Positions 56,611 to 64,000 of a stretch of DNA of 64,000 nt are shown piece after piece. Each line of letters opens with the position of its first letter. Position 1 is the first letter of the stretch. The notes below the pieces were generated by a model, which saw nothing but the letters and a program-made list of their open reading frames with translations, made no database searches and was not told where the DNA came from. The position numbers and the translations under genes are program-made. The stretch comes from Thalassospira povalilytica (GTDB taxonomy: Bacteria > Pseudomonadota > Alphaproteobacteria > Rhodospirillales > Thalassospiraceae): contig NZ_PGTS01000001.1 of the NCBI RefSeq assembly GCF_002844235.1, positions 496,001-560,000 of the forward strand, read 5' to 3'.

Positions 56611-58005
56611 TTGGAAGTCACGCATGCAAACAATGGCCAAAAAGGCGCTGTTCTGACCGATTGGCGACCCGAAGACACAGAGTTCTGGTCAAGCAAGGGC
56701 AGTGCAATTGCCACCCGCAATCTCTGGATCTCCATTCCGTGCCTTTTGCTGGCATTTTCGGTCTGGATGGTTTGGTCAGTTGTTGTCGCCAAGCTGCCGG
56801 TCATCGGCTTTACCTACACCACCGGTGAACTGTTCTGGCTGGCCGCACTTCCGGGCCTGTCTGGGGCAACGCTTCGCATTTTCTATAGTTTTATGGTTCC
56901 AATCTTTGGCGGCCGCATCTGGACAACGCTCAGCACGGCATCCCTGTTGCTGCCAGCACTTGGTATCGGCTTTGCCGTACAGGACCCCAACACGTCCTAC
57001 AGCTGGTTCCTTATTCTCGCACTGTTGTGCGGGTTCGGGGGCGGGAACTTTGCCTCCTCGATGGCAAACATCGCCTATTTCTATCCGAAAAGGGCAAAGG
57101 GTAACGCCCTGGCCCTGAATGCGGGACTTGGCAATCTTGGTGTTTCGGTCATGCAGTTTGTGGTTCCGCTTGTGATCACGGCCGGTGTGTTCGGCGCCTT
57201 TGGTGGAGCAGCCCAAAGCGTTGCAGGTGGCGGCGAAATCTTCCTGCAGAATGCCGGTTTCATCTGGGTGCCGTTCATCGTGGTTTCGACCATTGCGGCA
57301 TGGTTTGGCATGAACAGCATCGCTGATGCCAAAGCCAGCTTCAAAAAGCAGTCGATCATTTTTAGCCGCAAACATAACTGGATCATGTGCATCCTCTATA
57401 CCGGCACATTTGGCAGTTTTATCGGCTATTCCGCTGGGTTCCCGCTGCTGATGAAAACCCAGTTCCCGGAAGTTGATGCCTTGCAATATGCATTTCTCGG
57501 CCCGCTGGTTGGCGCGCTGAGCCGTGCTGGCACAGGATGGATTTCTGACAAGCTTGGTGGCGGACGGGTAACGTTCTGGACCTTTATCGGCATGATTGTT
57601 GCGGTTGTCAGCGTCCTTCAATTCCTGCCGCTTGGCGGAACCAGCGGTCATTTCTGGGGCTTCTTTGCCTGCTTTATGGCGCTGTTTTTCCTGACCGGTG
57701 TCGGCAATGCGTCAACCTTCCAGATGATTCCATCGATCATGCGTCAGGAAATCCCGCGCCTGATGCCCGATGCTGATCAGGCAGCCCAGCTTAAACAGTC
57801 GGAACTCGAAAGCTCCGCCATCATCGCCTTTACCAGTGCGATTGCTGCCTATGGCGCGTTCTTCATTCCAAAAGCCTATGGCACCTCCATCGCACTGACT
57901 GGCGGTCCCGCAGGCGCGCTTTGGTGCTTTGCAGGCTTCTATGCGGTCTGTGTTGCCATCACCTGGTTCTATTACAGCCGCAAGAACGCACCGGTTTCGT
58001 GCTGA
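56611..58005 (+). CDS. narK2: Nitrate/nitrite MFS transporter, NarK2-like
   Basis: A 464-residue MFS protein, second NarK in the operon. Signatures are LLCGFGGGNFASSMANIA and LALNAGLGNLGVSVMQF, and the substrate Arg lies in GATLRIFYSF. NarK2-type members exchange nitrate for nitrite. The long frame starting at 56473 overlaps narK1 and lacks homology; instead the TTG at 56611 lies 6 nt after GGAGG and gives a plausible start. In Paracoccus the two are fused in one protein; here they are separate. Confidence 0.92.
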   Translation: MEVTHANNGQKGAVLTDWRPEDTEFWSSKGSAIATRNLWISIPCLLLAFSVWMVWSVVVAKLPVIGFTYTTGELFWLAALPGLSGATLRIFYSFMVPIFGGRIWTTLSTASLLLPALGIGFAVQDPNTSYSWFLILALLCGFGGGNFASSMANIAYFYPKRAKGNALALNAGLGNLGVSVMQFVVPLVITAGVFGAFGGAAQSVAGGGEIFLQNAGFIWVPFIVVSTIAAWFGMNSIADAKASFKKQSIIFSRKHNWIMCILYTGTFGSFIGYSAGFPLLMKTQFPEVDALQYAFLGPLVGALSRAGTGWISDKLGGGRVTFWTFIGMIVAVVSVLQFLPLGGTSGHFWGFFACFMALFFLTGVGNASTFQMIPSIMRQEIPRLMPDADQAAQLKQSELESSAIIAFTSAIAAYGAFFIPKAYGTSIALTGGPAGALWCFAGFYAVCVAITWFYYSRKNAPVSC

Positions 58006-58019
58006 TTAACCGAAATTCT

Positions 58020-58048
58020 CCCTGCCCAACCTAACCGGTTAGGCAGGG
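58020..58048 (+). other. Hairpin upstream of narG
   Basis: CCTAACCGGTTAGG (58030-58043) is a perfect self-complementary palindrome, and CCTGCC/GGCAGG (58021-58026 and 58042-58047) offers an alternative overlapping stem. It lies 30 nt before the narG ATG and has no T tract. An mRNA-processing or stability role is possible. Confidence 0.5.
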
Positions 58049-58072
58049 CCCGCAGCCTTCAGGAGAAACGCC

Positions 58073-61000
58073 ATGAGTCACCTGTTAGACAGACTTAACT
58101 TTTTCCAGAACAAGGAACTGGAAAGGTTTTCAAACAATCACGGTCAGGTCACCCGCGAGAACCGCGACTGGGAAGATACCTATCGCAACCGCTGGCGCCA
58201 CGACAAAATCGTTCGCTCGACACACGGTGTAAACTGTACCGGATCGTGCAGCTGGAAAATCTATGTTAAGTCCGGGATCGTCACCTGGGAAACCCAGCAA
58301 ACCGATTACCCGCGTACTCGTGCAGGACTGCCAAACCATGAACCGCGCGGCTGTGCCCGAGGGGCAAGCTATAGCTGGTATCTGTATTCTGCCAACCGTG
58401 TCAAAAACCCGCTGATCCGTGGCAAGCTTTTGAAGCTGTGGCGCCGGATGCGTTCGACAATGAACCCGGTTCAGGCATGGACAGCCATTCAAAATGACCC
58501 TGTCTTGCGTGCAAGCTATGTTGCGAGCCGCGGCAAAGGCGGGTTTGTCCGAGCAACCTGGGATGAGGCAACCGAACTGGTTGCAGCCGCCAACGCCTTT
58601 ACCGCGAAAACATATGGCCCTGACCGTGTGTTTGGTTTCTCTCCCATTCCGGCAATGTCCATGATCAGCTATGCGGCAGGTTCACGCTATCTCAGCCTTC
58701 TGGGCGGCGTGTGCATGTCATTTTATGACTGGTATTGCGATTTGCCGCCGGCATCGCCGATGACGTGGGGCGAGCAGACCGACGTTCCGGAATCGGCTGA
58801 CTGGTACAATGCCGGATATCTGATCCTTTGGGGATCGAACGTGCCGCAAACCAGAACACCGGATGCTCATTTCTATACCGAAGCGCGTTATCGCGGGACC
58901 AAATCGGCTGTTATTTGCCCGGATTACTCGGAAGCTGCGAAGTTTGGTGATGTCTGGCTGAACGTCAAGCAGGGTACGGATGCTGCATTGGCATTGGCTT
59001 TTGGTCATGTGATCCTGCGCGAATTCCATCTCGACCGTCAGACCGATTATTTCGAAGAGTATTGCCGCAAATATTCGGACTTCCCGATGTTGGTTAAACT
59101 CGACGAAAAAAACGGTTCGCTAATACCCGGCCGCTTCCTGCGTGCCGCAGACCTTAGCGACAAGATCGGCGAAGAAAATAATCCGGAATGGAAAACCATC
59201 GCAATCGACGAAAAGTCGGGTGGCTTGGTCGCGCCGAATGGCTCGATTGGATATCGCTGGGGTGAAGCTGGTGAATGGAACCTCGAAGAGCGCGCTGCCG
59301 GGGCGGATACCTCTCTGAAAATGTCGCTGATCCTTGAAGAAGATCATGACGAGATTACCGGTGTCGATTTCCCCTATTTCGGTGGCGATGCCTCGGAACA
59401 TTTTGCAACTGACGCTCAGCATCCCAATGTCCTGACCCGCAACATTCCGGTCAAACGCGTCCAGACTGCCGATGGCGAGGTCATGGTTGCGACCGTATTT
59501 GACCTGTTCTGTGCCAATTACGGCCTTGATCGAGGACTGGGTGGTGACTGGGTCACCAATGACTATGCTGACGGTATGCCAGGCACCCCGGCCTGGGCCG
59601 AAAAAATTACCGGTGTTTCGGCCGACAAGATCATTCATGTCGCCCGTGAGTTTGCCCAGAATGCCGAAAAGACCAAAGGCAAATCAATGGTCATCATCGG
59701 TGCGGCGATGAACCACTGGTACCACATGGACATGAATTATCGTGGTGTCATCAACATGCTGGTGATGTGCGGGTGTGTCGGCCAATCGGGTGGCGGTTGG
59801 GCCCACTATGTCGGACAGGAAAAACTCCGTCCGCAAACCGGTTGGCAACCGCTGGCGTTTGCTCTTGATTGGGGACGTCCGCCTCGGCACATGAATTCCA
59901 CCAGTGCTTGGTATGCCCATACCGATCAGTGGCGTTATGAGACCCTTACGGCCAATGAAATCCTGTCTCCGACCGCACCGGAAGGCGATTGGGATGTTTC
60001 AATGATCGATTACAATATCCGTGCAGAACGGATGGGGTGGTTGCCATCGGCACCGCAGCTAAAAACCAATCCTCTGGATGTTGCCAAGGAGGCTAAAAAA
60101 GCCGGCAAGGAAATCCCCGCCTATGTTGCCGAGCAATTGAAAGCCGGTGATCTGGAAATGTCCTGCGAAGATCCCGATGATCCCAAAAACTGGCCGCGCA
60201 ACCTGTTCGTCTGGCGGTCCAACCTGTTGGGTTCTTCGGGCAAGGGTCACGAGTACTTCCTGAAGCACCTGCTTGGCACCGATCACGGTGTTATGGGCAA
60301 GGATCTTGGTGAAGAAGGTCGGCAACTGCCGAAGGAAGCCAAATGGCATGAAGAAGCTCCGCGCGGAAAGCTTGACCTTCTGGTCTGTATTGATTTCCGT
60401 ATGAGCACGACCGCGGTCTATTCCGATGTCGTTCTGCCAACTGCAAGTTGGTACGAGAAGAACGACCTAAATACATCGGACATGCACCCGTTCATCCACC
60501 CGCTTCAGGCTGCTGTTAACCCGGCTTATGAAAGCAAGTCGGATTGGGAAATCTTCAAGGCCATTGCCAAGAAGTTCCAGGAAATCGTACCGGGTTACCT
60601 TGGTAAGGAAACCGACATCGTCGCTCTACCGATCCTGCATGATACCCCGGGTGAAGTCGCCCAGGATCAGGTCAAGGATTGGAAGAAAGGCGAATGCGAA
60701 CTTATTCCCGGCAAGACCGCACCGAACTATATCGCCGTTGAACGCGATTACACCGCAATCCACGACCGCTTTACTGCACTTGGTCCGTTGCTCGACAAGT
60801 TGGGCAATGGTGGCAAGGGCATCAACTGGAAAACCGAGGTAGAGGTGCAACATCTTCGCGATCTGAACGGCATGTGGCAGGAGGGGGCTGCCAAAGGCTG
60901 TGCGAAGATTGATACGGATATCGATGCCACGGAAGTGGTTCTGATGCTGGCACCGGAAACCAACGGAGAGGTGGCGGTCAAGGCATGGGATGCGCTTGGC

Positions 61001-61813
61001 AAGGTTACCGGACGGGATCACACCCATCTTGCCCTGCCCAAGGAAGATGAAAAAATCCGCTTCCGCGATATTGCCGCCCAGCCGCGCAAGATCATTTCTT
61101 CGCCAACGTGGTCGGGGCTTGAGTCAGAACATGTCTGTTACAATGCGGGTTACACCAACGTTCACGAGTTGATCCCGTGGCGAACCCTGACGGGGCGTCA
61201 GCAGCTTTATCAGGATCACCTCTGGATGCGGGCCTTCGGGGAAGGGTTTGTTTCCTATCGTCCGCCGGTCGACCTTAAGACGGTGACAGAGGAAATCAAC
61301 GATGAAGCCCGCGATGGTGTACCGCATGTGGTGCTGAATTTCATCACACCGCATCAGAAATGGGGCATCCATTCGACCTATACCGACAACCTGCTGATGC
61401 TGACGCTCAACCGTGGTGGTCCGGTCATCTGGATCAGCGAAAACGACGCACAGCGCGCGGGGATCGTCGATAACGACTGGGTGGAGCTTTACAACACCAA
61501 CGGTGCCTTGACCGCACGTGCGGTCGTTTCCCAGCGCATCAAGGATGGTACGACCTTCATGTACCATGCCCAGGAAAAAATCGTGAATACGCCCGGTTCG
61601 GAAAAAACCGGCAAACGTGGCGGCATTCATAACTCTGTCACCCGCACGACCCTTAAACCTACGCACATGATTGGGGGCTATGCCCAGCAATCATATGGTT
61701 TCAACTACTACGGAACCGTCGGTGCTAACCGTGATGAGTTCGTCATTGTCCGCAAAATGCAGAAGGTCGACTGGCTCGACGAAGAAGCAAACGACAAGGA
61801 GATCGGGAAATGA
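58073..61813 (+). CDS. narG: Respiratory nitrate reductase alpha subunit
   Basis: A 1246-residue catalytic subunit of membrane-bound, cytoplasm-facing nitrate reductase. The FS0 cluster ligands are His51, Cys55, Cys59 and Cys94 (STHGVNCTGSCS, EPRGCARG). The molybdenum ligand Asp223 lies in YDWYCDLPPASP. The two bis-MGD binding regions follow, with PNYIAVERDYT and MTLNRGGPVIWIS near the end. No twin-arginine signal is present, as expected. It starts after CAGGAGAAACGCC and overlaps narH by 4 nt. Confidence 0.98.
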   Translation: MSHLLDRLNFFQNKELERFSNNHGQVTRENRDWEDTYRNRWRHDKIVRSTHGVNCTGSCSWKIYVKSGIVTWETQQTDYPRTRAGLPNHEPRGCARGASYSWYLYSANRVKNPLIRGKLLKLWRRMRSTMNPVQAWTAIQNDPVLRASYVASRGKGGFVRATWDEATELVAAANAFTAKTYGPDRVFGFSPIPAMSMISYAAGSRYLSLLGGVCMSFYDWYCDLPPASPMTWGEQTDVPESADWYNAGYLILWGSNVPQTRTPDAHFYTEARYRGTKSAVICPDYSEAAKFGDVWLNVKQGTDAALALAFGHVILREFHLDRQTDYFEEYCRKYSDFPMLVKLDEKNGSLIPGRFLRAADLSDKIGEENNPEWKTIAIDEKSGGLVAPNGSIGYRWGEAGEWNLEERAAGADTSLKMSLILEEDHDEITGVDFPYFGGDASEHFATDAQHPNVLTRNIPVKRVQTADGEVMVATVFDLFCANYGLDRGLGGDWVTNDYADGMPGTPAWAEKITGVSADKIIHVAREFAQNAEKTKGKSMVIIGAAMNHWYHMDMNYRGVINMLVMCGCVGQSGGGWAHYVGQEKLRPQTGWQPLAFALDWGRPPRHMNSTSAWYAHTDQWRYETLTANEILSPTAPEGDWDVSMIDYNIRAERMGWLPSAPQLKTNPLDVAKEAKKAGKEIPAYVAEQLKAGDLEMSCEDPDDPKNWPRNLFVWRSNLLGSSGKGHEYFLKHLLGTDHGVMGKDLGEEGRQLPKEAKWHEEAPRGKLDLLVCIDFRMSTTAVYSDVVLPTASWYEKNDLNTSDMHPFIHPLQAAVNPAYESKSDWEIFKAIAKKFQEIVPGYLGKETDIVALPILHDTPGEVAQDQVKDWKKGECELIPGKTAPNYIAVERDYTAIHDRFTALGPLLDKLGNGGKGINWKTEVEVQHLRDLNGMWQEGAAKGCAKIDTDIDATEVVLMLAPETNGEVAVKAWDALGKVTGRDHTHLALPKEDEKIRFRDIAAQPRKIISSPTWSGLESEHVCYNAGYTNVHELIPWRTLTGRQQLYQDHLWMRAFGEGFVSYRPPVDLKTVTEEINDEARDGVPHVVLNFITPHQKWGIHSTYTDNLLMLTLNRGGPVIWISENDAQRAGIVDNDWVELYNTNGALTARAVVSQRIKDGTTFMYHAQEKIVNTPGSEKTGKRGGIHNSVTRTTLKPTHMIGGYAQQSYGFNYYGTVGANRDEFVIVRKMQKVDWLDEEANDKEIGK

Positions 61814-63333
61814 GAGTCCGCGCACAAATCGGCATGGTGCTGAACCTCGACAAATGCATCGGTTGTCATACCTGTTCGGTCACCTGCAAAAATGTCTGGA
61901 CGAGCCGCGATGGCGTTGAATACGCTTGGTTCAACAACGTCGAAACCAAACCGGGCACTGGCTATCCGACCGATTGGGAAAACCAGAACCGCTGGAATGG
62001 TGGTTGGGAACGCACCAAGTCGGGAAAGCTTCAGCCCAAACAGGGATCGAAATGGCGGATTTTGGCAAACATTTTTGCCAACCCGGATCTGCCGGAAATC
62101 GACGACTATTACGAGCCATTCGATTTCGATTATGACCACCTGAAATCCGCCCCGGAAATGAAAGCCTTTCCGACCGCACGTCCGCGTTCGCGCATCTCCG
62201 GCGAACGGATGGAAAAAATCGAAAAGGGTCCGAATTGGGAAGAAATTCTGGGCGGGGAATTTTCGAAGCGCTCGGAAGATTATAACTTCGAGGGCATCCA
62301 GAAAGACATCTACGGTGAATACGAAAATACATTCATGATGTATTTGCCGCGCCTGTGCGAACACTGCCTGAACCCAGCATGTGCAGCTAGTTGTCCTTCC
62401 GGTGCAATCTATAAGCGCGAAGAAGACGGTATTGTCCTGATTGATCAGGAAAAATGCCGTGGTTGGCGCATGTGCGTTTCGGGCTGTCCGTACAAGAAGG
62501 TTTATTATAACTGGTCAACGGGAAAGTCGGAAAAATGCACGCTTTGCTATCCGCGTATTGAATCGGGAAACCCGACCGTCTGTTCGGAAACCTGTGTCGG
62601 GCGCATCCGCTATATTGGTGTGATGCTTTACGATGCAGACAAGATCGAAGCAGCGGCCAATGCTGAAGAAACCACCGATCTTTATGACGCCCAGCTTGGC
62701 GTGTTCCTTGATCCCAAAGATCCGGAAGTCATTGCCGCTGCGCGTGCTGATGGTGTTCCCGAAGATTGGATCAAGGCGGCACAGGAAAGCCCGATCTGGA
62801 AAATGGCCATGGAGTGGAAGGTTGCCTTCCCGCTACATCCGGAATACCGCACGCTTCCGATGGTGTGGTACATCCCGCCGCTTTCCCCAATTCAGAATGC
62901 AGCGGAAGCAGGTGCGATCGGTATGGACGGTGCGATGCCTGATGTACGCAATCTCCGCATTCCGTTGAAGTATCTCGCCAATATGCTGACGGCTGGCGAC
63001 GAAGAGCCGGTGGCACATGCGCTTGAGCGGATGTTGGCAATGCGTGCCTATATGCGTTCAAAAACCGTCGAAGGTGTCATCGACGAGACCGTGGCAAAAC
63101 GCGTCGGTCTGGATGGTGCAACCATCGAAGATATGTACAAAATCATGGCGCTGGCCGACTACGAAGACCGGTTCGTCATTCCAACGACACATCGCGAGCA
63201 GGTCGAAGAAGCCTATGATCTGCGTGGCGGTGAAGGGTTCACCAACTGCAATGGCTGTTCTTCGGGGATCAGTCAGGGTTCCCTGTTTGGAGGCAGCAAG
63301 AAGCCTCTGAAAATGCCAGAGGAGGTACGTTGA
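61810..63333 (+). CDS. narH: Respiratory nitrate reductase beta subunit
   Basis: A 507-residue electron-transfer subunit with three [4Fe-4S] and one [3Fe-4S] cluster. Cysteine groups are KCIGCHTCSVTCKNVW, CEHCLNPACAASCPSGAI, EKCRGWRMCVSGCPYKK (with Trp replacing a Cys at the [3Fe-4S] site) and KCTLCYPRIESGNPTVCSET. It passes electrons from NarI hemes to NarG. The ATGA overlap with narG and the TGATG overlap with narJ indicate tight translational coupling. Confidence 0.98.
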   Translation: MRVRAQIGMVLNLDKCIGCHTCSVTCKNVWTSRDGVEYAWFNNVETKPGTGYPTDWENQNRWNGGWERTKSGKLQPKQGSKWRILANIFANPDLPEIDDYYEPFDFDYDHLKSAPEMKAFPTARPRSRISGERMEKIEKGPNWEEILGGEFSKRSEDYNFEGIQKDIYGEYENTFMMYLPRLCEHCLNPACAASCPSGAIYKREEDGIVLIDQEKCRGWRMCVSGCPYKKVYYNWSTGKSEKCTLCYPRIESGNPTVCSETCVGRIRYIGVMLYDADKIEAAANAEETTDLYDAQLGVFLDPKDPEVIAAARADGVPEDWIKAAQESPIWKMAMEWKVAFPLHPEYRTLPMVWYIPPLSPIQNAAEAGAIGMDGAMPDVRNLRIPLKYLANMLTAGDEEPVAHALERMLAMRAYMRSKTVEGVIDETVAKRVGLDGATIEDMYKIMALADYEDRFVIPTTHREQVEEAYDLRGGEGFTNCNGCSSGISQGSLFGGSKKPLKMPEEVR

Positions 63334-64000
63334 TGGACCGCACGATCAAATCACTCTCGCTTCTGTTGAGCTACCCGACGGAGGAACTGCAAGGTGCCAT
63401 GCCTGAAATCGGCGCTGTGCTGGCATCCGAAACGCGGCTGACAGCTGCGACCCGTCGCGATTTACGCCCGCTGGTCGAAGAGCTATCGAGCGACGACATT
63501 TACGATCTGCAAGAACGCTTTGTCATGCTGTTCGATCGGTCACGGACCCTTTCGCTCAATCTGTTTGAACATGTTCACGGCGAAAGCCGTGATCGTGGCG
63601 GGGCCATGGTTAGCCTGCTTGAAACATATCGGGCTGGCGGCTTTGAACCGGCAACAACGGAATTACCCGATCATTTGCCTGTGTTACTGGAATTCCTTGC
63701 AACCCAGCCCCCGGCAGATGCGAAGGAGGTCCTTGCGGATGCGGCTCATATTTTCGATGCCGTTCGCGCCCGTCTTGAGCATCGCGAAAGCCCCTATCAG
63801 GCAGTCTTTGCCGCTTTAACGCAGTTGGCAGATGTAACAGTCAGTGCAACTGCTGTTGCCGAACTGCTTGAACAGCCTGAAGACGATCCCGATGACCTCG
63901 AAGCACTTGATGAGGTCTGGGAGGAAAGCGAGGTCACGTTCGGACCGGACCCGAATGCCGGTTGCCCGCAGGTGCGTGACATTCTGTCGCGTATTGATCA
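63333..64000 (+). CDS. narJ: Nitrate reductase assembly chaperone (partial, runs off the window)
   Basis: The frame begins ATGGACCGC at 63333, overlapping the narH stop, and is still open at the window end after 222 codons. It codes for a TorD-type chaperone that inserts the molybdenum cofactor into NarG before membrane attachment. Typical NarJ segments are LLSYPTEEL, ERFVMLFDRSRTLSLNLFEHVHGESRDRG and YRAGGF. A narI gene should follow just outside the window. Confidence 0.95.
   Translation, partial: MDRTIKSLSLLLSYPTEELQGAMPEIGAVLASETRLTAATRRDLRPLVEELSSDDIYDLQERFVMLFDRSRTLSLNLFEHVHGESRDRGGAMVSLLETYRAGGFEPATTELPDHLPVLLEFLATQPPADAKEVLADAAHIFDAVRARLEHRESPYQAVFAALTQLADVTVSATAVAELLEQPEDDPDDLEALDEVWEESEVTFGPDPNAGCPQVRDILSRID

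Overview
The window looks like chromosome from a marine or freshwater alphaproteobacterium of the Rhodospirillales. Thalassospira or a close relative is my best guess, from overall protein flavour and gene order; this was not checked against a database. Supporting signs are carA-carB-greA diverging from yqeY-dnaG-rpoD-tRNA(CAU), trxB beside an LsrB/VtlR-type LysR gene, rplY-pth-ychF, and oxyR diverging from ahpC-ahpD. Coding density is high. I see no prophage, insertion sequence or CRISPR array.

Layout. 0.2-6.5 kb: YbjN protein, UbiK, HldD, then lgt-midA-pgeF, a possible 22-residue membrane peptide and a lipoprotein. 6.8-14 kb: prs, rplY, pth, ychF, an amidotransferase, then DUF2478/alcohol dehydrogenase/rhomboid on the minus strand. 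14-18.7 kb: oxyR and ahpCD (peroxide defence), an alpha/beta hydrolase and an aspartate aminotransferase. 19-23 kb: uvrB, a periplasmic binding protein and msrP. 23.4-30.4 kb: a LysR-controlled catabolic cluster (DUF1445 hydro-lyase, TRAP transporter, DUF2848 protein, amidase). 30.5-39 kb: dps, an EF-G paralogue, a membrane class III cyclase, an LsrB/VtlR-like regulator and trxB. 39-52.4 kb: an Lrp regulator, a chemoreceptor, greA-carB-carA, yqeY-dnaG-rpoD and a tRNA. 52.6-64 kb: a nitrate respiration locus (NnrS, a cysteine-less CMD protein, a Crp/Fnr regulator, two NarK transporters, narG, narH and the start of narJ), cut by the window end.

The most unusual signal is non-coding. Two intergenic regions flanking the cyclase gene hold four candidate small RNAs: two in tandem on the plus strand (about 33.53-33.97 kb) and two in tandem on the minus strand (about 35.56-36.06 kb). 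Each ends in a strong Rho-independent terminator and shows C-rich loops that could pair with ribosome binding sites. All four share a hairpin of the type GUCUCCC(C)A(A)GAC. The minus-strand pair shares a block of about 30 nt and lies just downstream of the LsrB/VtlR-like gene. This recalls the tandem AbcR (alpha-r15) sRNAs of Rhizobiales, whose transcription is linked to VtlR in Brucella. Assignment to that family is inference.

Regulation visible in the sequence: a perfect FNR-type box (TTGATATTTATCAA) and a near-perfect one lie between the Crp/Fnr gene and narK; an OxyR-spaced motif overlaps the oxyR start; a 10-bp-periodic TCCTGAC repeat lies before uvrB.
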